From positions 1-30,603 of the forward strand of contig JAUCBJ010007448.1 of NCBI GenBank assembly GCA_032718475.1: a stretch of DNA of 30,603 nucleotides, read 5' to 3'. The translations under genes were made by a program, and so were the position numbers. The stretch comes from Nemertoderma westbladi (Eukaryota; Xenacoelomorpha; Nemertodermatida; Nemertodermatidae). Below, piece after piece: positions 10,236 through 19,943 of the stretch (its first letter is position 1; every line of letters begins with the position of its first letter). The notes beneath the pieces are model-generated. The model made no database searches. It was given only the letters and a program-made list of their open reading frames with translations, and was not told the DNA's origin.

Positions 10236-12290
10236 TTAATCGTCGCAAGCCAAAGTGGCGCTGCCACATATCAAACAACCACTCATCTGTATATCGGACG
10301 CGAGATCGCTAGAAACGATGGACCTACATCCGGTACAACGTCCGTATGCGACGCTCTGTACTGGAGTTACCGACATCACGCATCGCGAGAACCAATGGCC
10401 GTTGGCGCAGCTGAGGATGTGAGTGGGCAGACAGTGGATGTTTAATGGCGAAGTGCAGACGCGACAAATAGCTGCTGATCCCACCGAGCTAGAGAAACTT
10501 CCGTCCTCCGAGAGCGGACCGCATTCAAGAATGATCTTACAGTTAGAAGAAACGTCTTCGTTTATTGATTTCTCTAAACTGGACAACATCTGCTTGGCCT
10601 TACTCGCGTATAATTTCCTATAAACGGAGTTCAATTGTTCTTTATACAACGGGATTAAACTCTTAACTTTCTCACTGCTCTCGGCTTTAAGGATTGCATT
10701 ATGGAGTAGAAAAGCTCTTAGTTGGTTTAGGTAAGTTGATTCAAGAGTGTTATTATTTAGTTGAGTTGGCAATTCTAGACAATTTTTGTAGAGGTTTATA
10801 TAGGCAAATAAGAGATCCATGACGGAGCACAAAGGTCCAGGGGACTCCATTAGAGAATGAATAACAGCCTCATTGGGGACTACGGGTAGTATTAATACTT
10901 GCAGTCGATGGTATTGGTCTGACCACGTGTAGGGGGACATTCTGCACAGAAGCGCGAGGGTTCTACTGGGCGAAAGACCTAGACGGGAGCAGCACATAGC
11001 CGGTTTGTGTCCGAAAATCAACGAGAACTGATGGGATGGGATACTAACAGGCTCGATAGAGAAACGGCGGTCGCATTGTTCAAAACTATCGGAATTTTTA
11101 TTGTAATAGTGGCATTTATCAGAGGAATTATTTGCGTCAATTTCGCATTTGAATACGTTGCACACACTGTCAGCTACAATAAAGGTTTCTGGGGCTAACA
11201 GTTTGACAGACATCAAAGAAGATACTTCGTTCAACACGCAGACTAGCGGTGACCCCATTGGAACAAGTTTACCGGAACTAATGAGAAAGTCCAACATAAC
11301 TATAGAAGTTGCTTTAACGAAGACTAACTTCAACGATTTTTTGTAACACTGAGAGTCAATACATTGAACGACAATTCCATCATTGGTGTCCCAAACAGGA
11401 AGAGCGTCAGTGACAGAAAGAGAGTTGCCATTAATAACGTTTAACAAGAAAGAATACACATTACCTGAACTGTCACTGGCGAATAAAACCTTGAGCTTAT
11501 GATTTATATGTAAGAATCTAGGGAAGTTGAGATTACCGTGGAAAACACTGCAGATTGAAGGTGTACTGGAAGTTTCTTGGAAATATTTCGGGATTGAAAA
11601 GAAAATCAAATGTCCAGATCGGGTAGCCGCTATAAGATAGATCGATACGGCATCGGTTAATCCCCACACGAAACCCACGATGGAAAAGGAATGCATTCGC
11701 TTTATGTATTCCTGGGCGGGTTCCAGTGGAATTTCAATTCCAGTGTGAGAGGAAACTGGGAATCTCCAATCATTGTCTGCAAGGTACTGGAAGACAATGT
11801 CTGTGAGAGGGAAACCCAATGAAGGTTTCATTCCTAAAGTCGGGAATTCTGAGTGGAGGAAAAGTCTGCCGTCACAAGTTAACGTCGCGAGTAGTGATTC
11901 GGAGTGAGGCGACCAAGAAGAGTCTATATAACCGCATCTACTAGGAACTGTTAGTACTTGGTTACCATGCAACAAAGAATTACGGAAGAGAGCCGCTCCT
12001 AGATAGGGGTCAGATGCCCTGAGACCACGGAACTCGGACAGACTGATGTCGAGTTTAGCGGAACTGTCATCAGCTAACTCTTCTGGGTACACTGAGCAAT
12101 TGTAATCCACACAGTCAGTGGGTGCTTTAATAGTAACCCTTCTAGACGTAAAGGAACCTAAAGGTTCAACAAATAGTTTAATTATCTCAACTCCAACGTC
12201 AGTAGGAATAGCTAACCAGTTACTCCGGGACCAAGAAGGGTTACAATCTATACTGGCACCGCACCCGATATTAAAACTAAACCCATCCAT
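10236..12290 (-). CDS. GTF3C4: General transcription factor 3C subunit 4 (TFIIIC 90 kDa) homologue
   Basis: A single uninterrupted reading frame of 684 codons. GTF3C4 is a TFIIIC subunit that helps recruit RNA polymerase III to tRNA and other box A/B promoters in the nucleus; acetyltransferase activity is reported for the human protein. The first 500 or so residues look like a WD-type beta-propeller (for example GYIDSSWSPHSESLLATLTCDGRLFLHSE), fitting the TFIIIC delta N-terminal domain. The last 80 residues form a Cys/His zinc domain: C609, C612, C620, C628, H632, C637, C652, C655, C672, C675. This tail is the strongest argument for the family. The human protein is somewhat longer (822 residues). 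The ATG is preferred because an in-frame TAA lies two codons upstream. No intron interrupts the gene, unlike the ENPP gene nearby. SNRPG lies just upstream on the same strand. The main doubt is the divergent propeller. Confidence 0.8.
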   Translation of the reverse strand: MDGFSFNIGCGASIDCNPSWSRSNWLAIPTDVGVEIIKLFVEPLGSFTSRRVTIKAPTDCVDYNCSVYPEELADDSSAKLDISLSEFRGLRASDPYLGAALFRNSLLHGNQVLTVPSRCGYIDSSWSPHSESLLATLTCDGRLFLHSEFPTLGMKPSLGFPLTDIVFQYLADNDWRFPVSSHTGIEIPLEPAQEYIKRMHSFSIVGFVWGLTDAVSIYLIAATRSGHLIFFSIPKYFQETSSTPSICSVFHGNLNFPRFLHINHKLKVLFASDSSGNVYSFLLNVINGNSLSVTDALPVWDTNDGIVVQCIDSQCYKKSLKLVFVKATSIVMLDFLISSGKLVPMGSPLVCVLNEVSSLMSVKLLAPETFIVADSVCNVFKCEIDANNSSDKCHYYNKNSDSFEQCDRRFSIEPVSIPSHQFSLIFGHKPAMCCSRLGLSPSRTLALLCRMSPYTWSDQYHRLQVLILPVVPNEAVIHSLMESPGPLCSVMDLLFAYINLYKNCLELPTQLNNNTLESTYLNQLRAFLLHNAILKAESSEKVKSLIPLYKEQLNSVYRKLYASKAKQMLSSLEKSINEDVSSNCKIILECGPLSEDGSFSSSVGSAAICRVCTSPLNIHCLPTHILSCANGHWFSRCVMSVTPVQSVAYGRCTGCRSIVSSDLASDIQMSGCLICGSATLACDD

Positions 12291-12665
12291 AGTTTAAATT
12301 GCTATTCAGTAAAAAAATAAGTGATAACGAATGATAATTTAGTTTAACAACGGGTTTTAATGTACCGTAGGCCTACTATCATTGCACTTGCAAATAACCT
12401 AATTAATAAACATACCGAACTGCCAGAAGTGACTACGCTACCGGTAAAGAGTCAATGCAATTTTATCATAAATATCAAAAATACAGGCCTATATTATAAC
12501 TGTATTTTATTGAGAATAGGAAAGGATTCAATATAGTCCACAATGCTGCGGAAGTGCTGTTGTAACTATCGTAAAGCCCAGTCAATTTTATCTGTAGGTT
12601 TTTATTGCAGCAACTGAGTACCGGTAACCGGTACCTACGACCTACAGTGTTAGTGACTAGTCGAT
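12291..12665 (-). other. Intergenic spacer between SNRPG and GTF3C4
   Basis: This 375-bp spacer must hold the SNRPG 3' end and the GTF3C4 promoter and 5' untranslated region. It contains AATAAA signals on the minus strand (12601-12606, and again near 12507-12512) and a palindrome GTACCGGTAACCGGTAC near 12620. No TATA box stands out. Confidence 0.6.
12601..12606 (-). promoter_or_regulatory. Candidate polyadenylation signal of SNRPG (AATAAA)
   Basis: The plus strand reads TTTATT, so the minus strand has AATAAA about 60 bases past the SNRPG stop codon, a plausible place for the poly(A) signal of a short 3' untranslated region. Confidence 0.55.
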
Positions 12666-12902
12666 CTAGATAACCCGCTCCAAGGCCTCCAGCATAATAA
12701 CACTATTCCCACGAACCACTACGATTCCGACTTCGTTACGTTCACCTGTCTTTGTCTCTTCAACAGCCTCGTCGACAACTAGGTTCATAAAGGGATCGAA
12801 CCCACGAAGAATTCCTGTCAAAGTTCGAGCACCGTTCAACTTCAACTTGAGTTTCTTGTCCATAAACTTTTTCAGTTCAGGGGCGTGGGCTTTACTTGTC
12901 AT
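12666..12902 (-). CDS. SNRPG: Small nuclear ribonucleoprotein G (SmG)
   Basis: A 78-residue protein nearly collinear with human SNRPG (76 residues). SmG is one of seven Sm proteins that form the ring on U1, U2, U4 and U5 snRNAs, so it works in spliceosome assembly and mRNA splicing. The N-terminus [14 protein letters not shown], the Sm1 stretch [12 protein letters not shown] with its conserved Asp and Asn, and the Sm2 stretch [14 protein letters not shown] are all present. The whole frame lies in one exon; many animals split this gene with introns. It could be an intron-poor native gene or a functional retrocopy. I see no poly-A tract behind it, and the conserved residues argue against a dead pseudogene. 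GTF3C4 follows on the same strand. Confidence 0.95.
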   Translation of the reverse strand: MTSKAHAPELKKFMDKKLKLKLNGARTLTGILRGFDPFMNLVVDEAVEETKTGERNEVGIVVVRGNSVIMLEALERVI

Positions 12903-14003
12903 AGTTAACGTAGGTTTTAGATATACAGATATAGGTCTGAGTTTACAAATTGTCTTTTGATGAAATCCTTGATTACCGGTACTGGATTACAGGATTAGGC
13001 CTATTCCAGTATTCTGCTATTCTGTACTGTACTGTACTACTGTACTATACTGTATTCAGCAGTTCAGGTAGGCCTATTACAGTATTACACACAGGTACAG
13101 CAGTTACACAGGCAGACAGGTCACACGAATAGTTATGATATTAATATCGCCAAAATAACAATAAAATATTAAATTTTGCACATATAGCCTACAGTAGAAT
13201 GACAATTATGAACATATCTGGCAAAGTACGCTAATAAGCGTGTATGTACTGAACCCACCCACCATCCCATTTTAAAAACAGCATGTGGGGGGCGGGGAAT
13301 CGCCCCCCCATACCCCCCCCTCCAAAAAGGGGGCGTCGGTCGCTTCTGTCTCAATGTGGCATCCATCTCTCATACTGTTTTTATATGTACTCGTACTGTT
13401 ATAATAAAAATAAAGGTAATGGCTGAATGGTATACAGGCTGACAGGTATATACACAACACACACTATGCAGCTATGACTGACTACAGCAGAATTAGTAAA
13501 ATAATTAAAATTGTAGTTTATTTACTAATTACAGTACCGGTACCGTACTCTGGTACTTACATAAACCTGTAAACAGTTGGTGCATATTAATATTAAGTAA
13601 AAATAATTTTCAGGTACCGGTACCTAAATAATTCCATCCAGCAATTGCATTCATGCCTTAGTACCGTACTTTAGGGGAACTGTCAGACTGTAGTAGGCCT
13701 ACCGGCACCGGTATAAATCCTTAAGAGTTCCGGTTCCCTTACTCAGTTACTGCCTTAAGGCACTTTGGCATTCTAGCATTTAATCAATTCATGGCGTTCT
13801 ATACCTATAAAATAAGGCCTTCATAATACCGTAATATAATATAGGGTGTAGGGCCTAGTCATCATAATATAAACCAATGCAATGTAAAATACGGCTTCAG
13901 TTTTTAGGGTAATTTACAAGAGGGCACCCAGCCTTTACTTGTAGAACGTATGAGCCATATCATCTGATCATCCTTATCCAACTTGTACTACTGTACTGAC
14001 TGA
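12903..14003. other. Non-coding stretch upstream of SNRPG
   Basis: This should contain the SNRPG promoter near 12903-13100, though no defined core element stands out. It holds a CTGTACTGTACTACTG-type simple stretch (13023-13056), a GC-rich hairpin-prone block (13284-13335), several ACCGGTA palindromes (near 13537 and 13617), and four TAGGCCTA copies counting edge variants. No exon was recognised. Confidence 0.55.
13284..13335. repeat. G/C-run block with quasi-palindrome
   Basis: GGGGGGCGGGGAATCGCCCCCCC followed by a second C8 run, then CCAAAAAGGGGGCG. The runs can pair with each other, and the G-runs might also form a quadruplex. It stands out sharply against AT-rich surroundings. Confidence 0.7.
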
Positions 14004-14297
14004 CTGAAGTACTTAGCAGCCTGGCAGCTTCTAAAAATCAGACCGAGTCAATCTAAGGAGCAACTGAAGCTGTTTAGAGAAAGGAAGAAAACGTTGCAAC
14101 AACTAAACTTAGCGGCTGATCTCGACTCGGAGAGTTACAGCTTACGGCAAGACGGGTCTATTTGGCGGTATACCCCGGACGAGAATGGGAAATGGAAACG
14201 CGATAGGAAGTGGAGATTGCCAACGCCCGCCGCTAAATCTCCAGCACAGGCGACAACCGAAGAAAACAACACTACTACCGACCAAGAGGAAAACTAG
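14004..14297 (+). pseudogene. Probable C-terminal fragment of LINE ORF1
   Basis: An open frame of about 97 codons begins after TGA at 14001 and ends at TAG (14295-14297). Its product is charged and low in hydrophobics, with a predicted helical start (KEQLKLFRERKKTLQQL), then DGSIWRYTPDENGKWKRDRKW and a T/E/N-rich tail. I do not recognise the domain. Its end overlaps the ORF2 frame, as in two-frame LINEs, so I read it as the end of ORF1; a fragment of a host exon is the alternative. Confidence 0.45.
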
Positions 14298-17099
14298 AGA
14301 GGGGAGGAGGCAATACAGATCCGCGCCTGAAATGTTGTCTACTGAACTCTAGATCGCTGAAAAACAAGATACATGATCTCGAACATTTGATCGTTTCCTC
14401 TAATTACGACGTCCTCGCTATCACCGAGACTTGGTTGGACGGATCGGTCACTGATTCAATGGTGGGTTTCAAACAGCATCAGGTTTTTCGAAAAGATCGC
14501 CCCTCTCTTGGCGGCGGGGTGGCAATACTGGTGCGCAACAACATTCGTTGTGTGAATGTTCCTCTCCCTAACAACCTGGATGGACTCGAGGTGGTCGCTG
14601 TCGATTTTCTCGGGTCGACTCCTTTCCGTATGGTTTGCGCCTACAGAACCCCAGATTCTGAAACCGGAGAAGAGAGAGCGGAGAAGTTGGAACTGGACTG
14701 CAAACTGAGGCAATGTATCTCATCGCTGTGCGACGTCACCCAACCTTGTCTCGTGGTAGGTGATTTCAATCTGCCTGATTTTAACTGGAAGGATTTTAAT
14801 TACCCATCAAGCCACAACTACGAACAGTTTTCTTTATTTATTTTAGAAAATGGTTTTGATCAACTGGTTACAAGACCCACTCGTGAGGATAATATTTTAG
14901 ATATAATTTTAGTTTCTGACGAATCAATTGTGTCTGATGTTGAAGTAGGGCATACTTTTTCAACCAGTGACCACTCAATAGTAAACTTTTATACTTTAGG
15001 ACCAGACATTTTAATTCCAGTTAACAATTTGGGTTTTTACGATTTTAAAAATGCTGATTTTGTAGGATTTTCCCATTACATTTCGAACATTAATTGGCAC
15101 CTCAATTTTGACTCGTGCAGTACGATTGATGAATTTTGGAACGTTTTTTCAACAGTACTTAAAGACGGTGTTGATAAATTTGTACCATACAAACTACTAA
15201 ACACTAAGAAAAAGGTGTACCCACATCACATTCGCGCACTACAACGAAAGAAAAAGTTACTTTGGCGCCGGCGCCACACGGAGATCGGTAAATCAGATTA
15301 CAACCGTTGTTGTAAGGAACTGTCGGAGGCAATTCTCCGATCTGAATGTTTACGAGAATATAAAATTCTAAACAGTGGAAAGGCGAATGTTTTGTTTAAT
15401 TACGTAAACTTAAAGTGCAAATCTAGACAGGGAATTTCACCTCTTTCATTTAATGGTGCCACAATTGTAGATGATGCCGTCAAGGCTGATATTTTCGCTA
15501 AGGTTCTGTCAGACAATTTTAATATTGATAATAACGATTGCCCTACATTTACGCGGAGGGTCCCGCAATCTGTATATATTTCTAAAGTCGATTTTTCAGT
15601 TGATCGTGTTTTCTCAATTATTCGTAAATTAGGTTCTAAAACAAGTCGTACGCCTGACGGTTTTCCGTGCATTTTATTCAGTAATTTAGCGTCAGTTTTA
15701 TCTTTACCGTTATCTGTTATGCCCTTCCTTCAATTTGGTCTACAGCTATTATTGTCCCGTTGTACAAAAAAGGAAACTCGAGTGACCCATATAACTACAG
15801 ACCCGTTTCATTGACTTGTATTGCGTGTAAAATTATGGAGCAGTGTATTAAACAAGATTTGTGTGATTACTTATTTACTAACAAATTAATTAATAAGGCC
15901 CAACATGGCTTCTTAAAAAATAAGTCTACATGTACCCAGCTATTAGAATGTACAAAGGATTGGATTAAATTATTAGATAGAAAGTGCACTGTTGATGTAA
16001 TCTACATAGACTTTGCGAAAGCCTTTGATTCTGTTGTGCACCAAAAACTTTTGTGTAAACTTTCTTCTTACGGTATAGTAGGTGACTTATTTTATTGGTT
16101 AAAGGCTTTTCTCGCATATAGATCACAACGTATTTTAGTTGGTAGTAGTTTCTCGGATTATAGTCCAGTTACGTCGGGCACCATACAAGGTAGCGTACTA
16201 GGTCCAATTTTATTTGTGCTTTTTATTAACGATTTACCGGATATATTTAATTTAGGGTTATCGTGTAAACTATTTGCTGACGACGTCAAAATATATGCGC
16301 CATCCAGCGACCACTTACTGATATCACAGTCCCTGTACAAAATCACAGAATGGTCTAATAAATGGCAGTTGAATATCGCTCCACACAAATGTATAGTGCT
16401 CTATTTAGGTTACAATAACCCTCAACAGCAATATTTTCTAGATAGTAAACTTGTTAAAGCAGAGGATGATTGTAAGGATCTCGGAGTTACGATTTCTTCT
16501 GATTTTAAATTTAATAAACATTGCCATGAGCGTGCTCTGAAATCAACTAAAGTAATCAATATGATTTTTAGATGTTTTCGTACTCGTAATATGGCAGCCC
16601 TAATTTGTGCAATAAATCTTACGTGCGTCCCTTATTGGAATATTGTACAGTAATTTGGTCTCCTTTTACCAAAGGACATATAGATCTGATCGAACACGTA
16701 CAGAGATATTTTACGCGCAGATTATTTTTTAGATGTAAATTAACCATGGTGCCTTATTTAGATAGACTTGAGTACTTAAACTTACAACCACTCGAAGTTA
16801 GACGTCATGTGTTTGATTTAAAACAGGTTTACTCTATAATCACCGGTGCAGTGCAAATGAATTTTGATGATTTTTTTAGCTTTGCTTCACGAAGGGGTCT
16901 TAGAGGTCACCAATATAAATTGCAACACAATTTTTGCCGCCTACAAATTTGTCAGAAATATTTTTGTAATAGGATAGTTAGTATGTGGGACGACCTACCT
17001 TCTAATGCTGCATCAGCCCCAAACATTAATATTTTTAGTAATATTTTAGCACGGGATGTAGACCTTTTAAAATACTGCAGTTTTAACAGATTTTTATAA
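14294..17099 (+). pseudogene. LINE ORF2: endonuclease and reverse transcriptase, frameshifted
   Basis: The frame is readable from GGGNTDPRLKCCLLNSRSLK (around 14310) with three segments. Segment one (to about 15725) is the APE-type endonuclease: LAITETWLD, VVGDFNLPDFNW and TSDHSIVNF mark the catalytic and metal sites. Segment two (from about 15730 to about 16600) is the reverse transcriptase: YNYRPVSLTC, QHGFLKNKST, VIYIDFAKAFDS, GTIQGSVLGPILF and the catalytic FADD at 16273-16284. Segment three (about 16600-17099) starts LCNKSYVRPLLEYCTVIW and runs to TAA. Between segments one and two there is a frame change with about 14 expected residues missing near 15715-15730. Between two and three there is a single-base-type frame change near 16600. 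The copy cannot make a full protein. Confidence 0.87.
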
Positions 17100-17458
17100 T
17101 AATTGGATTATTTTTGGCATAACTCATGTTATTATATAATACTATTTATTGTTAATATACCAATTTCAGTACGGGCAGTAGAAAAATATCTTTAACAATA
17201 TTTTTTAGAAAAATATTTTTATCAGGGAAACGTTTAATTATTTAATACTTTTTAGTTACTTTTACATGTACTTATAACGATTAGTATACAAATTAATTAA
17301 CTTAAATAATGGAATGGCTAACCGTAAGTGCACGGGCCTGGTTAGTCTCCTCCCCCACTACTTACTGTATATATTTTTATCTAAAGATCTATTTTTTATT
17401 TGAAATAAATTTCATATGTGCAATTTTTGACTATGGGTGTAATAATAATAATAATTAG

Positions 17459-17935
17459 GAAGCATTTATAGTCAGATGCCTGGATGCCGTCCGATCCGAT
17501 GCATTTCAGCAATTATTCTAGCTACAACTGTCAGACTGCAGACTGTACAAGCCTAGCTGCTTAGGCCTACTTCTGTTTTGCCTAACACTGAACGCAGTCT
17601 GGAAGAAGGACCCGACTGCAGTAGTCCTAACACTAACATCTGTCAGTTGTCAGTCGCCTACTGCCTACCCTGTTACTGACAGGACAAGTCCCTAAACGGC
17701 AACGGTTCCACCCTGCTCCATAGCGCGGGAAATTCAAATGATTGAAAGACATGTAATTTGTACTGGAAAGGGTGGCAGATCAGATCTGCCACCTATTTAT
17801 TGGCGGTAAATTCAAATCTGTTTTAACATTTAATACATGAATAGAGTAAGACTAAAATGTAATTCATTGAATCAGAATAAATTATTTCTTATCGGTTTAA
17901 CTCACTCATCCGTTATTGTTGTTGTTTTATCTATT
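17459..17935. other. Non-coding stretch between LINE and TIR element
   Basis: No gene is visible. It contains a perfect palindrome GGTGGCAGATC/AGATCTGCCACC near 17769-17792 and two similar stretches, GCGGGAAATTCAAAT and GGCGGTAAATTCAAAT, on either side of it. Confidence 0.55.
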
Positions 17936-18351
17936 CCCAGTAAAAAATCCGCATTCGTAACGCATGGGATGGCGCATATTTCACGCATTCGTAACGCATT
18001 CTGAATTGTTACATAGATGAACCATGCGATACGAATGCGAAACCCGAACCAAATACGCATCCTTTATTCGCATATCGAATGTAATACGAACCTTATTCGA
18101 ATCCCGCACATTCTACGAATGCGCCCCTAATCTTATACGAATGTTTCCCGCACACTATACGAATGCGTCCCGCATGTTATATACGAATGTTTCCCACGCT
18201 ATACGAATGCGTTACGAATGTTTTACGAGTGTTATACGAATGTTTACCGCAGGATTTTTATTTTTTTTATTATTTCGCTACAGTTTACATAGTTTTAACA
18301 GTTTACAACTGTTAAAACGTGTCCATTTTATTTTATTTTTTTGAATATACT

Positions 18352-18481
18352 TGATATTCCGAATCGAATATGAAAGCCATTTTCAATTTCCCCAAAAAAT
18401 GTTCAGATATAATTCAAGAGCACGCAATTTCAGACGTAAATCGTTATAGTTCTGATGATTTTATTATCTAGAATATTAATT
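18352..18481 (+). repeat. Diverged half-copy of the foldback family seen at 28755-29700
   Basis: The stretch follows the inner part of the large foldback arm in the same order: ATTCCGAATC, then CCCCAAAAAATG, then GACGTAAATCG, then TTCTGATGATTT, then TCTAGAATATTAATT. A possible start of the opposite arm (AATTAATATTCTAGAATA) follows near 18665, beyond AT-rich repeats. Confidence 0.65.
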
Positions 18482-18537
18482 TCAAGCTTTTAATTAATCT
18501 TATTAATTATTATTGATGGTTTATTATTTTTTATGAT

Positions 18538-18615
18538 ATTTTATTATTATATTATTTTATTATTATATTATATTATTTTATTATTATATTATATTATTTT
18601 ATTATTATATATATT
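18538..18615 (+). repeat. AT-rich minisatellite
   Basis: Three to four tandem copies of a 21-bp unit of the form ATATTATTTTATTATTATATT. Confidence 0.8.
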
Positions 18616-18786
18616 TTTATTATTATTATAATATATATTTTATTACTTATTATCGAAAAAAAGCGAATTAATATTCTAGAATATAGTAAAAAAAACATTG
18701 AAATTATGTTGATGCATCTCATAAAATGTATGCCTTTGATGTATTTTGTCTGTAAGATTTTTTTACCATTAATAAGTGTAGGGCCT

Positions 18787-18820
18787 ACTGTAGCAGTTAC
18801 CGGTAATTAACTGCTACAGT
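18787..18820. repeat. Perfect 13-bp hairpin
   Basis: ACTGTAGCAGTTA pairs with TAACTGCTACAGT around an 8-base loop. Confidence 0.85.
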
Positions 18821-18960
18821 ATATCAGTAGACTTTTTAATGGCGTTTTATAGCGAATTAAACAAATTCGACCTGGAGGCCTAAGAAACTGTGTGAGAATA
18901 TCACCATACACACGTACAATTTAATAAAAATGCCACATGCTTTATAATATGTATTGGTAC

Positions 18961-19172
18961 TGTACTGTAGGCCAGGTGAGATAAATAATGACAACATAAA
19001 ACTACTGTAATAACTTTAGGAAATGAGTACAACTGTACAGGGGCTAAAACTACGGGGGGGGGGGGGGGTGCCTAGTGCCTACATACTATAAGTATGCCTA
19101 CATACTGTAGTTCCTTAAGTTAATACAGTAGTTTTATGTTGTCATTATTTATCTCACCTAGCCTACAGTACA
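18961..19172. mobile_element. Small foldback (MITE-like) element
   Basis: Arms of 62 bp (18961-19022 and 19111-19172) are inverted copies of each other with only a few mismatches, starting TGTACTGTAGGC. The loop of 88 bp holds a 15-base G run (19054-19068). It has no coding potential and is nested in the larger TIR element. No convincing flanking duplication could be assigned. Confidence 0.8.
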
Positions 19173-19912
19173 TAACCTTTACATTATTACAGTATATCAA
19201 GCATGTTGGTAAAGGGAACAGGTTTACATACCAAAATAATGGGGAACCAAAATAATAAACGGGAGTTAAGAATTACTGGGCAACCCATTAAATAAATATA
19301 TAGTAAAAGTACATGGGACTGGCTGACTGGTAACAAAGGGGGAGAGCTACTAACTAATAACACTATGTTCGATTATTTGCCGAATGGTGATTGGCCAGTA
19401 TTACAGTCTGTACGGTACTCTAATTGAGAGTGCTTTGCATGCGTATCGCATGCGTCACGAATGGACCACGAATAATTTTAAGCGTGGCGTGGCTAAGCAT
19501 TCGTATCACATGGGCCACGAACGAATGAACCACGAATTATTTTTTGTGTGGAGTGGAAGCATTCGTATCGCATGCGCCACGAATGATGAGCCACGAATAT
19601 ATTTACAAGTGAAATCTCACATGCGATACGAATACTATACGCATTCGTTAAATTATTCGGACTGACGAACCATTGACGAAGGCTTCACGAATCTTAAATA
19701 ACATTGCACGCACCTTTTACGAATGCTGCATGTGGCACGAATGCGTTACGCATGGGGATTTTTTACTGGGTTATGGGGCTTCGAGCAGCACGTGATCAAC
19801 TGAACCTGACGTTAACTAGTCTGGGGCAGAGCAGCATCTGAGCAACTAAACTGGCCTGTTAACTAGTCTGGGACTTCGAGCAAAATTGCAAATTGAGGAG
19901 GGGGAGGGGGAG

Positions 19913-19913
<1 letters not shown>

Positions 19914-19942
<29 letters not shown>
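19914..19942. repeat. Poly-G run (29 bases)
   Basis: The longest homopolymer in the window, preceded by a G-rich GGAGGGGGAGGGGGAGT lead-in. Confidence 0.9.

Positions 19943-19943
<1 letters not shown>

Larger units (their letters stand above)
14004..17458 (+). mobile_element. CR1/L2-like LINE, degenerate
   Basis: This is a non-LTR retrotransposon with the end of a first frame, an endonuclease and reverse transcriptase frame broken by frameshifts, and a roughly 350-bp 3' tail region ending GGGTGTAATAATAATAATAA (near 17434-17456). The protein has the CR1/L2 order: endonuclease, reverse transcriptase, then a C-terminal tail with LNLQPLEVRRHVFDL and RGHQYKL. The 5' boundary is uncertain; 14004 is where the first frame opens after a stop. 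I found no flanking duplication. It is a separate family from the RTE-like copies in this window. Confidence 0.82.
17936..19770. mobile_element. TIR element with dense TACGAATG subterminal repeats
   Basis: The left end reads CCCAGTAAAAAATCCGCATT and the right end is the complement of CCCAGTAAAAAATCCCCATG, so the termini are inverted repeats of at least 15 bp. The 320 bp inside the left end hold 10 copies of TACGAATG/CATTCGTA. The 330 bp inside the right end hold 3 exact copies plus several CACGAATG variants. Such arrays fit transposase binding sites. No transposase is encoded, so it is non-autonomous. The middle holds other repeats: a foldback relic, an AT minisatellite, a hairpin and a small foldback element. 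Flanks CTATT and TTATG give no clear target duplication, so the superfamily is undetermined. Confidence 0.75.

Noticed and set aside
11007-11346. Two plus-strand frames inside GTF3C4
   Set aside because: Antisense shadows of the GTF3C4 coding frame.
18024-18344. 106-residue open frame with repeated RM-type residues
   Set aside because: It is a translation of the TACGAATG array; the periodic residues come from the DNA repeat, not from protein selection.
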